Source: an uncultured Prevotella sp. (GTDB lineage: Bacteria; Bacteroidota; Bacteroidia; Bacteroidales; Bacteroidaceae). Taken from it: a stretch of DNA of 18,589 nt. Position 1 is the first letter of the stretch. Each line of letters opens with the position of its first letter. The position numbers and the translations under genes were made by a program. Below are positions 1 through 7,189 of this stretch, one piece after another. The notes under the pieces are model-generated. The model was not told the DNA's origin, searched no databases, and saw only the letters and a program-made list of their open reading frames with translations. The stretch spans positions 1 through 18,589 of the forward strand of contig URRR01000041.1 of the NCBI GenBank assembly GCA_900550365.1. The letters are read 5' to 3'.

Positions 1-129
1 GCCTATGTTATCTAAAGATAGTGCAAGCCGAGTGAAATGCAAAACAAAAGTGAGAGAAACGAACTTTTGTTTTCATTGTTACCTCTTAACTGTTAAAAGT
101 CCAATACGCCCCTACGTGGCGTGCGGACA
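1..129. repeat. Intergenic inverted repeat at the left edge
   Basis: No gene is visible here. An 11-bp perfect inverted repeat, AAAACAAAAGT at 41-51 and ACTTTTGTTTT at 63-73, with an 11-nt loop, is set in the context 'gatagtgcaagccgagtgaa...ttcattg'. From memory this resembles an interspersed intergenic element common in Bacteroidales; I cannot search for it. Part of the element may lie outside the window. The hairpin has no flanking T-run that would make it a clear terminator. Confidence 0.5.
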
Positions 130-144
130 TAATAAATTATGTCC
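125..144. repeat. Short palindromic hairpin in the end repeat
   Basis: GGACATAA (125-132) and TTATGTCC (137-144) form a perfect 8-bp inverted repeat with a 4-nt loop. It sits at the outer edge of the 80-bp repeat at 130-209. The copy at the right end keeps a related hairpin, GGGACA (18498-18503) and TGTCCC (18518-18523), with a longer loop, so the hairpin appears to belong to the element. Confidence 0.6.
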
Positions 145-209
145 CTACCGGAGGGTGTTTACGGCAACATTTATGTCTTAATTTTATACACCCGAAGTGC
201 GGATGAACT
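130..209 (+). repeat. 80-bp interspersed repeat, left copy
   Basis: This segment aligns without gaps to the reverse complement of 18433-18512, with about 12 mismatches in 80 positions by eye (about 85% identity). Conserved blocks include AATTATGTCCCTA, GAGGGTGTTTAC and CTTAATTTTATACAC. It ends one base before the 22-bp-unit array at 211. It opens a plus-strand reading frame that I regard as spurious. Confidence 0.75.
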
Positions 210-210
210 C

Positions 211-298
211 CAATATGCCGTCTTTTGCTCTCCAAAAGGTCATCTATTGGAACGCAAAAGGCCGTCTTTTGCAAACCAAAAGACGGCCTTTTGTAAAT
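211..298. repeat. Four-unit 22-bp array (copy A)
   Basis: Four consecutive 22-bp units (211-232, 233-254, 255-276, 277-298) share an AAAAG...CTTTTG frame around a variable seven-base core. Units 3 and 4 have reverse-complementary cores, GGCCGTC and GACGGCC, which creates a strong hairpin. Arrays of the same size and period occur at 7013-7100, 12139-12226 and 16559-16646. This copy lies downstream of the lipoprotein gene that ends at 370. It is not a CRISPR array, because no unit-length unique spacers separate the repeats. Confidence 0.85.
256..292 (-). terminator. Candidate terminator after the GIN lipoprotein gene
   Basis: AAAAGGCCGTCTTTT (256-270) and AAAAGACGGCCTTTT (278-292) form a perfect 15-bp stem with a 7-nt loop. 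The stem ends in CTTTT on either strand, so it could stop transcription from both sides. It lies about 80 bp past the stop codon at 370. The T-run is only four bases and is part of the stem, so termination is inferred. Confidence 0.45.
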
Positions 299-369
299 AT
301 ACTGATTATCAGGCAGTTACAGAAAGGCTTCCGGCGGACTTACCGACGGCCGCGCAAGGCTCTGACGGA

Positions 370-1134
370 CTAATTATTTACGGTCACCGAACCAGAGCCG
401 GCGACGCTCCTGTCACACTGACCTACGCGGCCGTTAATGATAATGTCGCCCGAACCTGCTACCGTACACTCGGCCTTGTCGATATTGGCGTGCTCTACCT
501 TTATGTCGCCCGAGCCGGCTATGGTTGCCGTCATCTTGCCTGTCTTCACGCCGTTAAAGCCGATATCGCCCGAACCTGCGACGCTCGCGTCAACCGTTTT
601 GGCGCCTGCCCTGTCTACCTTGACATCGCCCGAGCCGGCCACTGACACCGTCAGCTTGCCCGTGTTGAGCCCGTCAAAACGTATATCGCCCGAACCGCCT
701 ACGGCAATGGCCATGCCGCTTGTGGTCACTGCGCCCTTCGTAGTAAAGTCGCCTGAGCCGTACATGCTTACCCCGGTGAGAGAAGGCGAGGTGATATAGA
801 TGTCTACATCGTTGTCGTGGTCATTGAAAAAATCGTTGCCGGCAGCCTCATATATCTTCAGCGTCGTGCCGTCACACTTCACTGCGGTGCGACGTATGCA
901 GGCCGTATCGCCCTCAAGCCTGACCGCCGTTGCGCTGTCTTGCATGTAATAGATGTCATAGCTGCCGTATGCCTCAATGCGCGTAAAGCCCTTCGCGGCC
1001 GCGCCGGCGGCATTAGTCATGGCCTCCTCGGTGCTCGCGGCCGGGGTGGCGCCGCTATTCTTGCCGTTGAATCTGACCATGCACGACTGCAGCAGCATGG
1101 CTGCCACAGCGGCGATAAGTAAGTTTGTCTTCAT
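370..1134 (-). CDS. Head-GIN domain (DUF2807) lipoprotein
   Basis: This is a 254-residue exported protein. The N-terminus is a lipoprotein signal with lipobox LQSC and acceptor Cys18, so the mature protein should be lipid-anchored in the envelope. A low-complexity Ala/Thr linker (about 27-48) leads to a DUF2807-type region. In its second half the motif GSGD recurs at 127, 147, 167, 187, 207 and 227 with an exact 20-residue spacing, and a final GSGS is at 246. This fits the parallel beta-helix expected of the family, often called an autotransporter-adhesin head although its biochemical role is not established. It is the last gene of the efflux locus, 50 bp after the TolC-family gene, so co-transcription is likely. 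The link to efflux is by position only. The family call is firm; the function is unknown. Confidence 0.88.
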   Translation of the reverse strand: MKTNLLIAAVAAMLLQSCMVRFNGKNSGATPAASTEEAMTNAAGAAAKGFTRIEAYGSYDIYYMQDSATAVRLEGDTACIRRTAVKCDGTTLKIYEAAGNDFFNDHDNDVDIYITSPSLTGVSMYGSGDFTTKGAVTTSGMAIAVGGSGDIRFDGLNTGKLTVSVAGSGDVKVDRAGAKTVDASVAGSGDIGFNGVKTGKMTATIAGSGDIKVEHANIDKAECTVAGSGDIIINGRVGQCDRSVAGSGSVTVNN

Positions 1135-1184
1135 AACAGTTGTCTTTTTATGGGTTTAATGATATTATGTGGCGTGATTAGGGG

Positions 1185-2516
1185 TCAGAAGTCGAGCGGC
1201 CGTCCGCGGTAGAAGTCGAGCAGACTGGTGTCGTACATATATTCAAACTTAGCCCTTGCGAGGTCGCTCTCAGCCTTCAGCCAGTTGTTTTTGGCCTCGT
1301 TGAACTCGGTGATGTTGGCCTTGCCGTACTCATACTTGGCGGCGGTCAGGTCAAAGGCGGCCCTGTTGCTCTTCGTTGCTTCGGTGCTGCTGGCGTACTG
1401 CGCGCGTGCCGCCACGGCGTTATAGTAGGCCTGCTGTATCTCCTTGTACAGCTCTTTCTTCACGTTTTCAAGCTGCAGCTGCTGCGTCTCGCGGTTAAGG
1501 CGCGCCGTGCGGATGCTGTTGCGCGTCTCAAAGCGGTTGAATATGGGGATAGTCAGGCTCAGCCCGATGTACTGGCTGAAGTTGTTGCGCAGCTGACGGC
1601 CAAAGCTCTCGGTATCAAATCCTGACGTCTTGTAATAGTTTGAGCCAAGTCCGGCCGACAGAGAGAGCGTCGGCCACAGCGCGCTTTGCGCTATCTTGAT
1701 GCTCGTCTCGGTGCCTTTCAGGCGCAGAGTCTCCGCCTTTACCTCGGGCTTGAAAGCCAGTGCCTCCTGGAATATCTCGTCGGGCGAAGGCAGGGCGGCC
1801 GCTCCGCTTACGGTTATCGCAGCCGTGTCGGGGCGCACAATGGCGAAACCTTCGGGCGTGGGCAGCTCAAGCAGTTGCGCCAACGACAGCAAGGCCAGCC
1901 GGCAGTCGTTGTCGGCCTGCGTGTAGGTGAGGCGGCTCTGGGCGAGAGTGGCCTCCTGCTGCGCCACCTCCACGCCGCTGGCTTTGCCCGTGCGGTACAT
2001 CTCGCGCAGGCGTTCCACCTGCATCGAGTCGATGTCTATCTGCCTCTGGGCCACGTCGCGCAGCTCCATGTCATAGAGAATCTGCACATATGCCTGCGCC
2101 ACCTGCACGCTTATGTCGTCGCGGGCCTTGTCAAGGTCGGCCGTGGCAGCCTCCAGGTTCAGCTTGTTCAGCTCTATCGTGCGCGGTATGCGGAAGCCGG
2201 TGAACAGCGGGATGCTCGTTCCGAGGCTCAGCGACGTGCTGCTCGTGTTCTGGTTTGAGTAAGTATTCTCTGACGTAAGACCGCGGCCGAACGACCAATT
2301 CTGTGACGCCGAGGCGTTAAGGTCAGGCAGACGGCTGTTACGGGCGGTGCTCAGTTCCACCTCGTTTTGCCGTCTCGTCACGTCCTGCTGCTTCACGGTG
2401 ATGTTGTTGTCCAGCGCATGACTGATGCACTGACGCAGTGTCCACTCACTCACTTCCTGCGCCGAAGCGGCCAAAGCAGCCATAATGAACGATAAAGTAA
2501 ATATAATCCGGTACAT
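1185..2516 (-). CDS. TolC-family outer-membrane efflux channel
   Basis: This 443-residue protein is predicted to form the outer-membrane duct of a tripartite efflux pump. I chose the ATG at 2516 because it begins a clean signal peptide, MYRIIFTLSFIMAALAASAQ, cleaved after ASA; an upstream ATG in frame at 2576 would add charged residues before it. The body shows the two long, Ala/Gln/Glu-rich helical stretches of the OEP family, with repeated patterns such as VAQAYVQILYDMELRD and QQAYYNAVAARAQY, each followed by a tunnel-helix region. The length is normal for the family. It lies downstream of the adaptor and permease genes and is presumably their channel. The substrate cannot be read from the sequence. 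Confidence 0.93.
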   Translation of the reverse strand: MYRIIFTLSFIMAALAASAQEVSEWTLRQCISHALDNNITVKQQDVTRRQNEVELSTARNSRLPDLNASASQNWSFGRGLTSENTYSNQNTSSTSLSLGTSIPLFTGFRIPRTIELNKLNLEAATADLDKARDDISVQVAQAYVQILYDMELRDVAQRQIDIDSMQVERLREMYRTGKASGVEVAQQEATLAQSRLTYTQADNDCRLALLSLAQLLELPTPEGFAIVRPDTAAITVSGAAALPSPDEIFQEALAFKPEVKAETLRLKGTETSIKIAQSALWPTLSLSAGLGSNYYKTSGFDTESFGRQLRNNFSQYIGLSLTIPIFNRFETRNSIRTARLNRETQQLQLENVKKELYKEIQQAYYNAVAARAQYASSTEATKSNRAAFDLTAAKYEYGKANITEFNEAKNNWLKAESDLARAKFEYMYDTSLLDFYRGRPLDF

Positions 2517-2579
2517 TGTTCTCTTGTTTTTTGTTCCTGAAGCAACAGCCTTTCGATATGCAATAGTCAGCGACAAAGC

Positions 2580-2765
2580 ATACGGCTATAACTTCTTTAA
2601 CTCCTATAACTTCTCTAAATTCTTCAAGTTTCCAGCCATAAAGGCATTTGGCTATAACTTCTTTAACTCCTATAACTTCTCTAAATTCTCCAAGTTTCCA
2701 GCCATAAAGGCATTTGGCTATAACTTCTTTAACTTCTATAACTTCTCTAAATTCTTCAAAGATTC
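2580..2765. repeat. 66-bp tandem repeat between adaptor and channel genes
   Basis: Nearly three copies of a 66-bp unit fill most of the 249-bp gap. Each contains two 18-bp submotifs, TATAACTTCTTTAACTCC and TATAACTTCTCTAAATTC, then a segment ending CCAGCCATAAAG. Because 66 is a multiple of three, the plus strand stays open as a 22-residue repetitive peptide, which I take to be an artefact. The TTTAACTCC / TATAACTTC vocabulary recurs in the gaps at 7931-8262 and 11179-11361. The tract starts at the stop codon of the adaptor gene. Confidence 0.85.
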
Positions 2766-3869
2766 CTAACTCTCGCTGACCTTCTGCGGGCCGCGCACCT
2801 TCTCGTTCTTCTTCAGTCCGCTCTTAATCTCGATGTTCACACCGTCACTGAGACCTGTGCTGACCTTGCGGCGCTCGTAAGTCTGCTCCTTTCCGGCGCC
2901 CTTCACCACGTAGACAAACGTGTCGTTGCCGCTGAACTCGATTGCACTCTCAGGCACGGTGAGCACATTCTTTGCGCTGGCCAGCACTATTTCGGCGTTC
3001 GCGCTGTAGCCCGAGCGTATCTCGTTGCCCGTCGGAACGGTTACCGCAGCTTTTATCTCAAACTGGTTCGCACCGTTGTTGTCGGTGGCTTTGGGCGAGA
3101 TATACTCTAACTTAGCGTCGAACTTGAGGTTCTGAAGGGCGCCTATCGTTATCTTCATGTCCATGCCCGTGACCAGTTTTCCTACCTCCGTCTCGTCTAT
3201 GTTGCCGCGGAAGATAAGGTCACTCATGTTCGCCACGGTGGCGATAGTAGTTCCGTCGTTGAACGTATTGCTGAGAATCACCGAGTTACCTACCTTCACC
3301 GGCACGTCAAGAATGAGGCCGCTTATCGTTGAACGGATGAGCGTACTGCTGGCGCTTGCATTGCTGCTGGACACTCCGTCACGTACAACCTCAAGGGCGT
3401 CGATGGCCGCTTTCTTCTCCTCCTGTGCCTGTTCGAGCGCCTGGCGGATGTTGTCGTACTCCTCTGCGCTGACCAGCTGCTTGTCGTAAAGCTGCTTCTC
3501 GCGCCGGTGGTTCACCTCGGCTTGCTTCAGATTGATGTCCGCAAGGCGTACACGGGCTTCCGCAGAGCTTAGCTGACTCATGTCAGGTATGACCTTAACC
3601 TTGGCTATCACCTCGCCGGCCTGCACCGTCTGGCCCGCCTCCTTGTATATTTCGGTTATGATGCCGCTTATCTGCGGCTTCACTTCCACTTCGTCTCGAG
3701 GCTCTATCGCGCCTGTTATCACGGTGGTCTTGTTGATGTCCGCAACCTTCGGAGTGAACTCATCATAGGTCACCGGCTGCGGTTTTGACTTCTGGTAAAG
3801 GAACACGAACGTTCCGATAAACACCAGGGCGACTAACGCCGCGACAAAAATCTTAATGTACTTTTTCAT
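2766..3869 (-). CDS. Periplasmic adaptor (membrane fusion protein) of an efflux pump
   Basis: This 367-residue HlyD/MacA-type protein should link the inner-membrane permeases to the TolC-family channel. The ATG at 3869 starts MKKYIKIF, directly followed by one membrane anchor (about 7-25). A longer frame from 3953 would translate intergenic repeat DNA and is rejected. Reading on: a first barrel-sandwich (lipoyl-like) half at about 55-95 with VKPQISGIITEIYKEAGQ, an alpha-hairpin at about 97-165 rich in Glu, Gln and Arg, the second lipoyl half from about 178 (STISGLILDVPVKVGNSV), then beta-barrel and membrane-proximal regions. The order permease, permease, adaptor, channel matches a MacAB-TolC-like assembly. 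Its subfamily, MacA-like rather than RND-like, follows from the neighbours. Confidence 0.92.
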   Translation of the reverse strand: MKKYIKIFVAALVALVFIGTFVFLYQKSKPQPVTYDEFTPKVADINKTTVITGAIEPRDEVEVKPQISGIITEIYKEAGQTVQAGEVIAKVKVIPDMSQLSSAEARVRLADINLKQAEVNHRREKQLYDKQLVSAEEYDNIRQALEQAQEEKKAAIDALEVVRDGVSSSNASASSTLIRSTISGLILDVPVKVGNSVILSNTFNDGTTIATVANMSDLIFRGNIDETEVGKLVTGMDMKITIGALQNLKFDAKLEYISPKATDNNGANQFEIKAAVTVPTGNEIRSGYSANAEIVLASAKNVLTVPESAIEFSGNDTFVYVVKGAGKEQTYERRKVSTGLSDGVNIEIKSGLKKNEKVRGPQKVSES

Positions 3870-3876
3870 GTTCTTT

Positions 3877-3966
3877 AAGTTAACAAGCAGACAAGTGACA
3901 AGCAGACAAGGAGAATTTTCCAGTTGACAAGTTAACGAGTAACAAGCAGACAAGGAGATTTGCTCC
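3877..3966. repeat. Direct repeats in the permease-adaptor spacer
   Basis: The core ACAAGCAGACAAG occurs three times (about 3883, 3899 and 3942), twice introduced by GTTAAC. The third copy, 3935-3963, matches the reverse complement of 8008-8036 over 29 bp with one mismatch. A diverged relative lies near 11255-11278. Further towards the permease stop, 3990-4014 holds short ATTATGAATT-type repeats. The spacer has no visible TAnnTTTG promoter. Confidence 0.75.
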
Positions 3967-4015
3967 TGCGGTTTGTACCCATCCGCCCAATTATGAATTA
4001 TGAATTGTGAATTAA

Positions 4016-5260
4016 CTATTCGTCTCTCATTGCGTCAACGGGCTTGATGCTCATGGCGCGCAACGCCGGAGCGAGACCTGCCAGAACGCCGAGCAGGGCG
4101 AGCAGAACGGTGGCGCCGACAGCCGTCCAGAAGCTGACCTGGAAGTGCGCCGAGACTATTCCGTCGGTAGTGTTGCCAAGCTCAAGCATCTCAAGTATCA
4201 TCACGGCAAAGAGTATTCCGCTCATTCCGGCCACCGCAGTGAGTATCACGCTCTCGGTTATTATCTGCCCGAGGATGTTCTTCGGCGTGGCGCCTATGGC
4301 CCGGCGGATGCCTATCTCGGTAGTTCTCTCGCGCACGGTGACCATCATAATGTTGCTCACACCTATCGCTCCGGCCAGCAGTGTGCCGATGCCGACGAGC
4401 AGGATAAGGAAGTTCACGCCCGTGAAAAGATTGTCGAGCATGCCGAAAAGCACCTCTGTGTTGAACACGGTGACGGCCTTCTCGTCGGTAGGGTCTATCT
4501 GGTGAGCCTGGGCTATTACGTCGCGCATCTTCTGGGTGATGCTGCTCATGGTGACGCCGGGCTTCGCCGTGACGCATATCAGGTGAACGCTGTCGCCCTG
4601 ATTATAGGCCCGCTGCATCATTGTCAGCGGCACAATGACTGACGTCTCGTTACGTCCGTTGACGCTCATGTTGCCCGCGCTGTAGTCAACTCCAACCACA
4701 TCGTAGTATATATCGCTGATGCAGATGCGCTTGCCGCACGGGTCTCCGCCGCCCGGAAACAGCTCTTTGTACACACGTTTGCCTATAACGCACACCTTAC
4801 GGTTCTGACTTATGTCCATGTCGTTGATGTAACGGCCGTAGAAAAGCTGCGGAGTCTCAACCTTCTGATAGTCGGGCAGCAGACCTTTCAACGTGCAACT
4901 GGTCTTCTTGTCGTTGTAAGTGGCGGTTCCGCCCCAGTGAGACAGCATGGGCGAGACGGTCTCCAGCTCGGGCACATACTGCTTCAGGCGCTCCACGTCG
5001 TTGTAAACCATGCTCCACTGGCGCTCCTTACGGAAGCCGGCATAGGGCTTCGTGGTGGGCTGGGCGAAGATAATCGCCGAGTTGGTGGCGAACCCTTCAA
5101 AGTTGCTTTGCAGCATTTCCTTGAGCCCCTGGCCGCCGCCGAGCAGCGCCACGAGCATGAACACGCCCCAGAAGACGCCGAATCCGGTCAGGAAGCTGCG
5201 CGTCTTGTTCCTCGTCAGGGTGTCGAGTATCTCGCGGAAACGGTCGATGTCTATTTTCAT
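4016..5260 (-). CDS. MacB/FtsX-type ABC transporter permease (second of two)
   Basis: This 414-residue inner-membrane protein has the MacB layout without the ATPase domain. One transmembrane helix lies at about 23-41, preceded by a cytoplasmic amphipathic segment. A large periplasmic domain (about 45-275) follows, then three helices near 282-305, 335-360 and 375-400. Between helices 2 and 3 lies TEIGIRRAIGATP, the FtsX-family cytoplasmic loop thought to couple to the ATPase. The C-terminus, KPVDAMRDE, is typical. It probably pairs with the paralogous permease at 5548-6807 and the ATPase at 7190-7915. These transporters usually drive periplasmic export by mechanotransmission rather than moving substrate across the inner membrane; that is family knowledge. 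Confidence 0.93.
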   Translation of the reverse strand: MKIDIDRFREILDTLTRNKTRSFLTGFGVFWGVFMLVALLGGGQGLKEMLQSNFEGFATNSAIIFAQPTTKPYAGFRKERQWSMVYNDVERLKQYVPELETVSPMLSHWGGTATYNDKKTSCTLKGLLPDYQKVETPQLFYGRYINDMDISQNRKVCVIGKRVYKELFPGGGDPCGKRICISDIYYDVVGVDYSAGNMSVNGRNETSVIVPLTMMQRAYNQGDSVHLICVTAKPGVTMSSITQKMRDVIAQAHQIDPTDEKAVTVFNTEVLFGMLDNLFTGVNFLILLVGIGTLLAGAIGVSNIMMVTVRERTTEIGIRRAIGATPKNILGQIITESVILTAVAGMSGILFAVMILEMLELGNTTDGIVSAHFQVSFWTAVGATVLLALLGVLAGLAPALRAMSIKPVDAMRDE

Positions 5261-5280
5261 CTTTATTTGTTTTAATTTTA

Positions 5281-5315
5281 GTAGTAAAGGAGTAAGGAGT
5301 AAAGTAGTAAGTAGA
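5281..5315. repeat. Complementary arm before the second permease start
   Basis: This segment of GTAGTAA and GGAGTAA words is complementary to units of the array at 5368-5543. In the minus-strand mRNA it is pyrimidine-rich (CTACTTACTACTTTACTCC) and lies about 20 nt before the start codon at 5260. It could therefore pair with the purine-rich array behind the upstream stop codon. Pairing is inferred from complementarity only. Confidence 0.65.
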
Positions 5316-5367
5316 AATGTCTTGTAATGACATATTCAGTTTCTTACATACTTCTTATTTCATACTT

Positions 5368-5543
5368 CATTCCTCCTTACTACTTACTTCTTCTCTCCTT
5401 ATTACTTACTCCATTCCTCCTTACTACTTACTCCTTTTCTCCTTACTACTTACTCCATTCCTCCTTACTACTTACTCCTTTTCTCCTTACTACTTATTCC
5501 ATTCCTCCTTACTACTTACTCCTTCTCTCCTTACTACTTCAAA
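5368..5543. repeat. Eight 22-bp units arranged as 44-bp dimers
   Basis: Eight consecutive 22-bp units run from 5368 to 5543. Odd units begin CATTCCTCCTTACTACTT and even units begin CTTTTCTCCTTACTACTT or CTTCTCTCCTT, giving a 44-bp higher-order period. On the minus-strand transcript every unit reads as a purine-rich run with AAGGAG or AAGGAGG. The array fills the space just after the stop codon of the upstream permease (5548). It opens a spurious plus-strand frame rich in Leu, Ser, Thr and Tyr. Confidence 0.88.
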
Positions 5544-5547
5544 AAAT

Positions 5548-6807
5548 TCACTCCGCCCTCAGTGCCTCTATGGGCTTTATGCGGGCGGCCTTGCGTGCGG
5601 GGATAAGGCCGGCGAGGGTGCCTGCCAGAATCATTACTGCCGTTGCGGCCACGCACACGTCGATGCCGACAGTGGGGTTGTAGAACATCGTGGCCTCAAA
5701 CAGACCGCTGTTTACCTTCATCCGGCCTATCGTGGCGTCCATGTATTCGTTTGCCGCCACGCCGAGCACCATGCCGATGTAGCCGAAGAAGGTGGTTATC
5801 ACCACGCTCTCGATGATTATCAGTTTGAGGATTGACAGCGGACGGGCGCCTATGGCCTTGCGTATGCCGAACTCGCGGGTGCGTTCCTTCACCGTGATAA
5901 GCATGATGTTGCTCACGCCCACTATGCCGCTGAGCAGCGTGAACAGGCCTACCACCCACAGCGCGGTGCGTATTATGCCGATGCCCTTCTGCATCTGCAG
6001 GTTGCTGGTAAAGCGGTTCCATATCCATACGGAGCTTTCGTCGTCGGGAGCAGCGCGGTGGTTGCCGTTGATGCGCGCCCGGTACTGCTGCTCGAAGGCG
6101 TCGTTGGCCTCCTGCGTGTCAAGTCCCTTGAACGAGAAGAGTATCGTGCCGACCTTGTCGCCCTTGTTATATATCGTGCGGATAGTCGTGAACGCCGTGT
6201 AGGCCGACGTGTTCATGCCGCTGCGGTCGGCCTTGTAGACGCCCACCACACGGAAGGCTATGCTGTCAACGTCAATATACTGGCCCACGATATGCTCAGT
6301 TCCGCGTGGCATCAGCTCCTTGGCGTCGTCCTCGCTCAGCACAATCACCTTGCGCATCTGCGCTATGTCGATGTCGTTGATAAAGCGTCCGTAGAGCATA
6401 CTCTTCTTATTTATCTCTATCTCGTTAGGGTAAACGCCCGTCAGAGTGCTGCTTACGTAGTTTACGCCGTTTACCATTGTCAGGTCGTCTATGGCATACG
6501 TGCCGCCCGTCTTGTCCACGTTGGCCTTGAAGTTGTTGTCAGTCACGGCCATGTCCTTGTCGTTCAGGGTTATCTCGCGTCCCTCTTTCAGTCCGTCGTA
6601 AGGCTTCGACGTATATCCGCCGTATACCACCATCGAGTTGTCGAGGAAAGTGTCGCTCTGCTGCAGCATGGCGTTGATAAGGCCGTTGCCAGCTCCCAGC
6701 AGGAAGATAAGCATGAAGATGCCCCACGCTACGGCAAATCCCGTCAGTGCGGTGCGCAGCTTGTTGCGCTTCACCGTGCTCCATATCTCGCCGAAAATGT
6801 CTCTCAT
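5548..6807 (-). CDS. MacB/FtsX-type ABC transporter permease (first of two)
   Basis: This 419-residue paralogue of the permease at 4016-5260 starts at the ATG at 6807 (MRDIFGEIWSTVKRNKLRTA), which aligns with the other permease's N-terminus. An in-frame ATG at 6855 would translate the 'cctcccctgtggggagg' repeat and is rejected. Features are TM1 at about 21-39, a long periplasmic domain to about 285, three C-terminal helices, the coupling loop REFGIRKAIGARP and the tail KPIEALRAE. The N-terminal helix and coupling loop are clearly alike in the two permeases, while the periplasmic domains differ considerably. This suggests a heterodimer rather than a recent duplication. No ATPase domain is fused; it is supplied by the upstream gene. 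Confidence 0.93.
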   Translation of the reverse strand: MRDIFGEIWSTVKRNKLRTALTGFAVAWGIFMLIFLLGAGNGLINAMLQQSDTFLDNSMVVYGGYTSKPYDGLKEGREITLNDKDMAVTDNNFKANVDKTGGTYAIDDLTMVNGVNYVSSTLTGVYPNEIEINKKSMLYGRFINDIDIAQMRKVIVLSEDDAKELMPRGTEHIVGQYIDVDSIAFRVVGVYKADRSGMNTSAYTAFTTIRTIYNKGDKVGTILFSFKGLDTQEANDAFEQQYRARINGNHRAAPDDESSVWIWNRFTSNLQMQKGIGIIRTALWVVGLFTLLSGIVGVSNIMLITVKERTREFGIRKAIGARPLSILKLIIIESVVITTFFGYIGMVLGVAANEYMDATIGRMKVNSGLFEATMFYNPTVGIDVCVAATAVMILAGTLAGLIPARKAARIKPIEALRAE

Positions 6808-6812
6808 AGGGC

Positions 6813-6911
6813 AGCCCCTCCTAACCTCCCCTGTGGGGAGGAACCATGTTTGCATTGACAGTTAAGGAGCGGATGAGAAGCCCCTCCTGACCTCCCCTGT
6901 GGGGAGGAACC
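6813..6911 (+). repeat. Two direct copies of a GC-rich hairpin repeat, 66 bp apart
   Basis: AGCCCCTCCTAACCTCCCC at 6813 and AGCCCCTCCTGACCTCCCC at 6879 each continue as TGTGGGGAGGAACC. Each copy holds the hairpin CCTCCCC-TGT-GGGGAGG (6825-6841 and 6891-6907). The copies are 66 bp apart, and the DNA between them also matches partly. The first copy ends 6 bp before the permease start codon and gives it an apparent Shine-Dalgarno run (AGGAGGGG in mRNA sense). That is probably a by-product of the repeat. Confidence 0.8.
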
Positions 6912-7012
6912 GTATTTGTATTGAGGGTTGTTCTTCTTTATGTTGTTCATTTGACAGATATTTTTAGCAGTTTTGTAAGTTATTGAATATCAATGTGTTA
7001 TGTTTGCGTTTC

Positions 7013-7100
7013 TAAAAGACGGCCTTTTGGCTTGTAAAAGGTGGCCTTTTGCACTCTAAAAGGTCATCTTTTGCATCGTAAAAGACCACCTTTTGGTATT
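7013..7100. repeat. Four-unit 22-bp array (copy B)
   Basis: Units at 7013-7034, 7035-7056, 7057-7078 and 7079-7100 all follow TAAAAGnnnnnCTTTTG plus five bases. The cores are GACGGCC, GGTGGCC, GGTCATC and GACCACC. The core of unit 2 is nearly the reverse complement of the core of unit 4. Unlike the other three arrays, this one lies inside the presumed efflux operon, between the ATPase and the first permease, so a strong terminator here would separate the pump genes. The remainder of the 382-bp gap, apart from the GC-rich hairpin repeats, shows nothing I recognise. Confidence 0.85.
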
Positions 7101-7159
7101 TTATCAATCTTGCTCCATTTTGCCGTCAATATATTTTCAGCTTCAAGACAAACTCTTCT

Positions 7160-7189
7160 CCTCCCCACAGGGGAGGTCGGGAGGGGCTT
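7160..7189 (-). repeat. Inverted third copy of the GC-rich hairpin repeat
   Basis: CCTCCCCACAGGGGAGG followed by TCGGGAGGGGCTT is the inverted copy of the repeats at 6813 and 6879. It directly abuts the stop codon of the ATPase gene (7190-7192). With the copy at 6813 it forms an inverted pair enclosing almost the whole gap. Confidence 0.8.

Noticed and set aside
211..298. CRISPR array
   Set aside because: The 22-bp periodicity comes from the repeat itself; only about 5-7 bp separate the palindromic cores, there are no unique spacers, and no cas gene is present.
139..645. Plus-strand 168-residue reading frame
   Set aside because: It translates the 80-bp repeat, the 22-bp array and the antisense of the lipoprotein gene; codons fit no known protein.
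2485..2769. Plus-strand frame with 22-residue YNFFNSYNFSKF repeats
   Set aside because: It is the open frame of a 66-bp intergenic tandem repeat and overlaps the start of the channel gene on the other strand; no promoter or partner.
3870..3953. N-terminal extension of the adaptor protein
   Set aside because: It translates repeat DNA of the spacer; MKKYIKIF followed by a membrane anchor is the natural start.
4145..4642. Plus-strand 165-residue frame inside the permease gene
   Set aside because: It is an antisense shadow of a well-supported gene and shows no domain.
5317..5835. Plus-strand frames rich in Leu, Ser, Thr and Tyr
   Set aside because: They arise from the pyrimidine-rich 44-bp repeat and then run antisense through a permease gene.
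6813..6830. True Shine-Dalgarno site before the first permease
   Set aside because: The AGGAGGGG run belongs to a repeat that also occurs at 6879 and 7160 away from start codons, so its role in initiation is doubtful.
6808..6855. N-terminal extension of the first permease (MQTWFLPTGEVRRGCP)
   Set aside because: It is the translation of the GC-rich intergenic repeat; the ATG at 6807 aligns with the paralogous permease.
7013..7100. Terminator for the MacB-like ATPase transcript
   Set aside because: The array resembles the putative terminators, but its units are not perfect inverse pairs and stopping here would cut the ATPase from its permeases; left as a repeat only.
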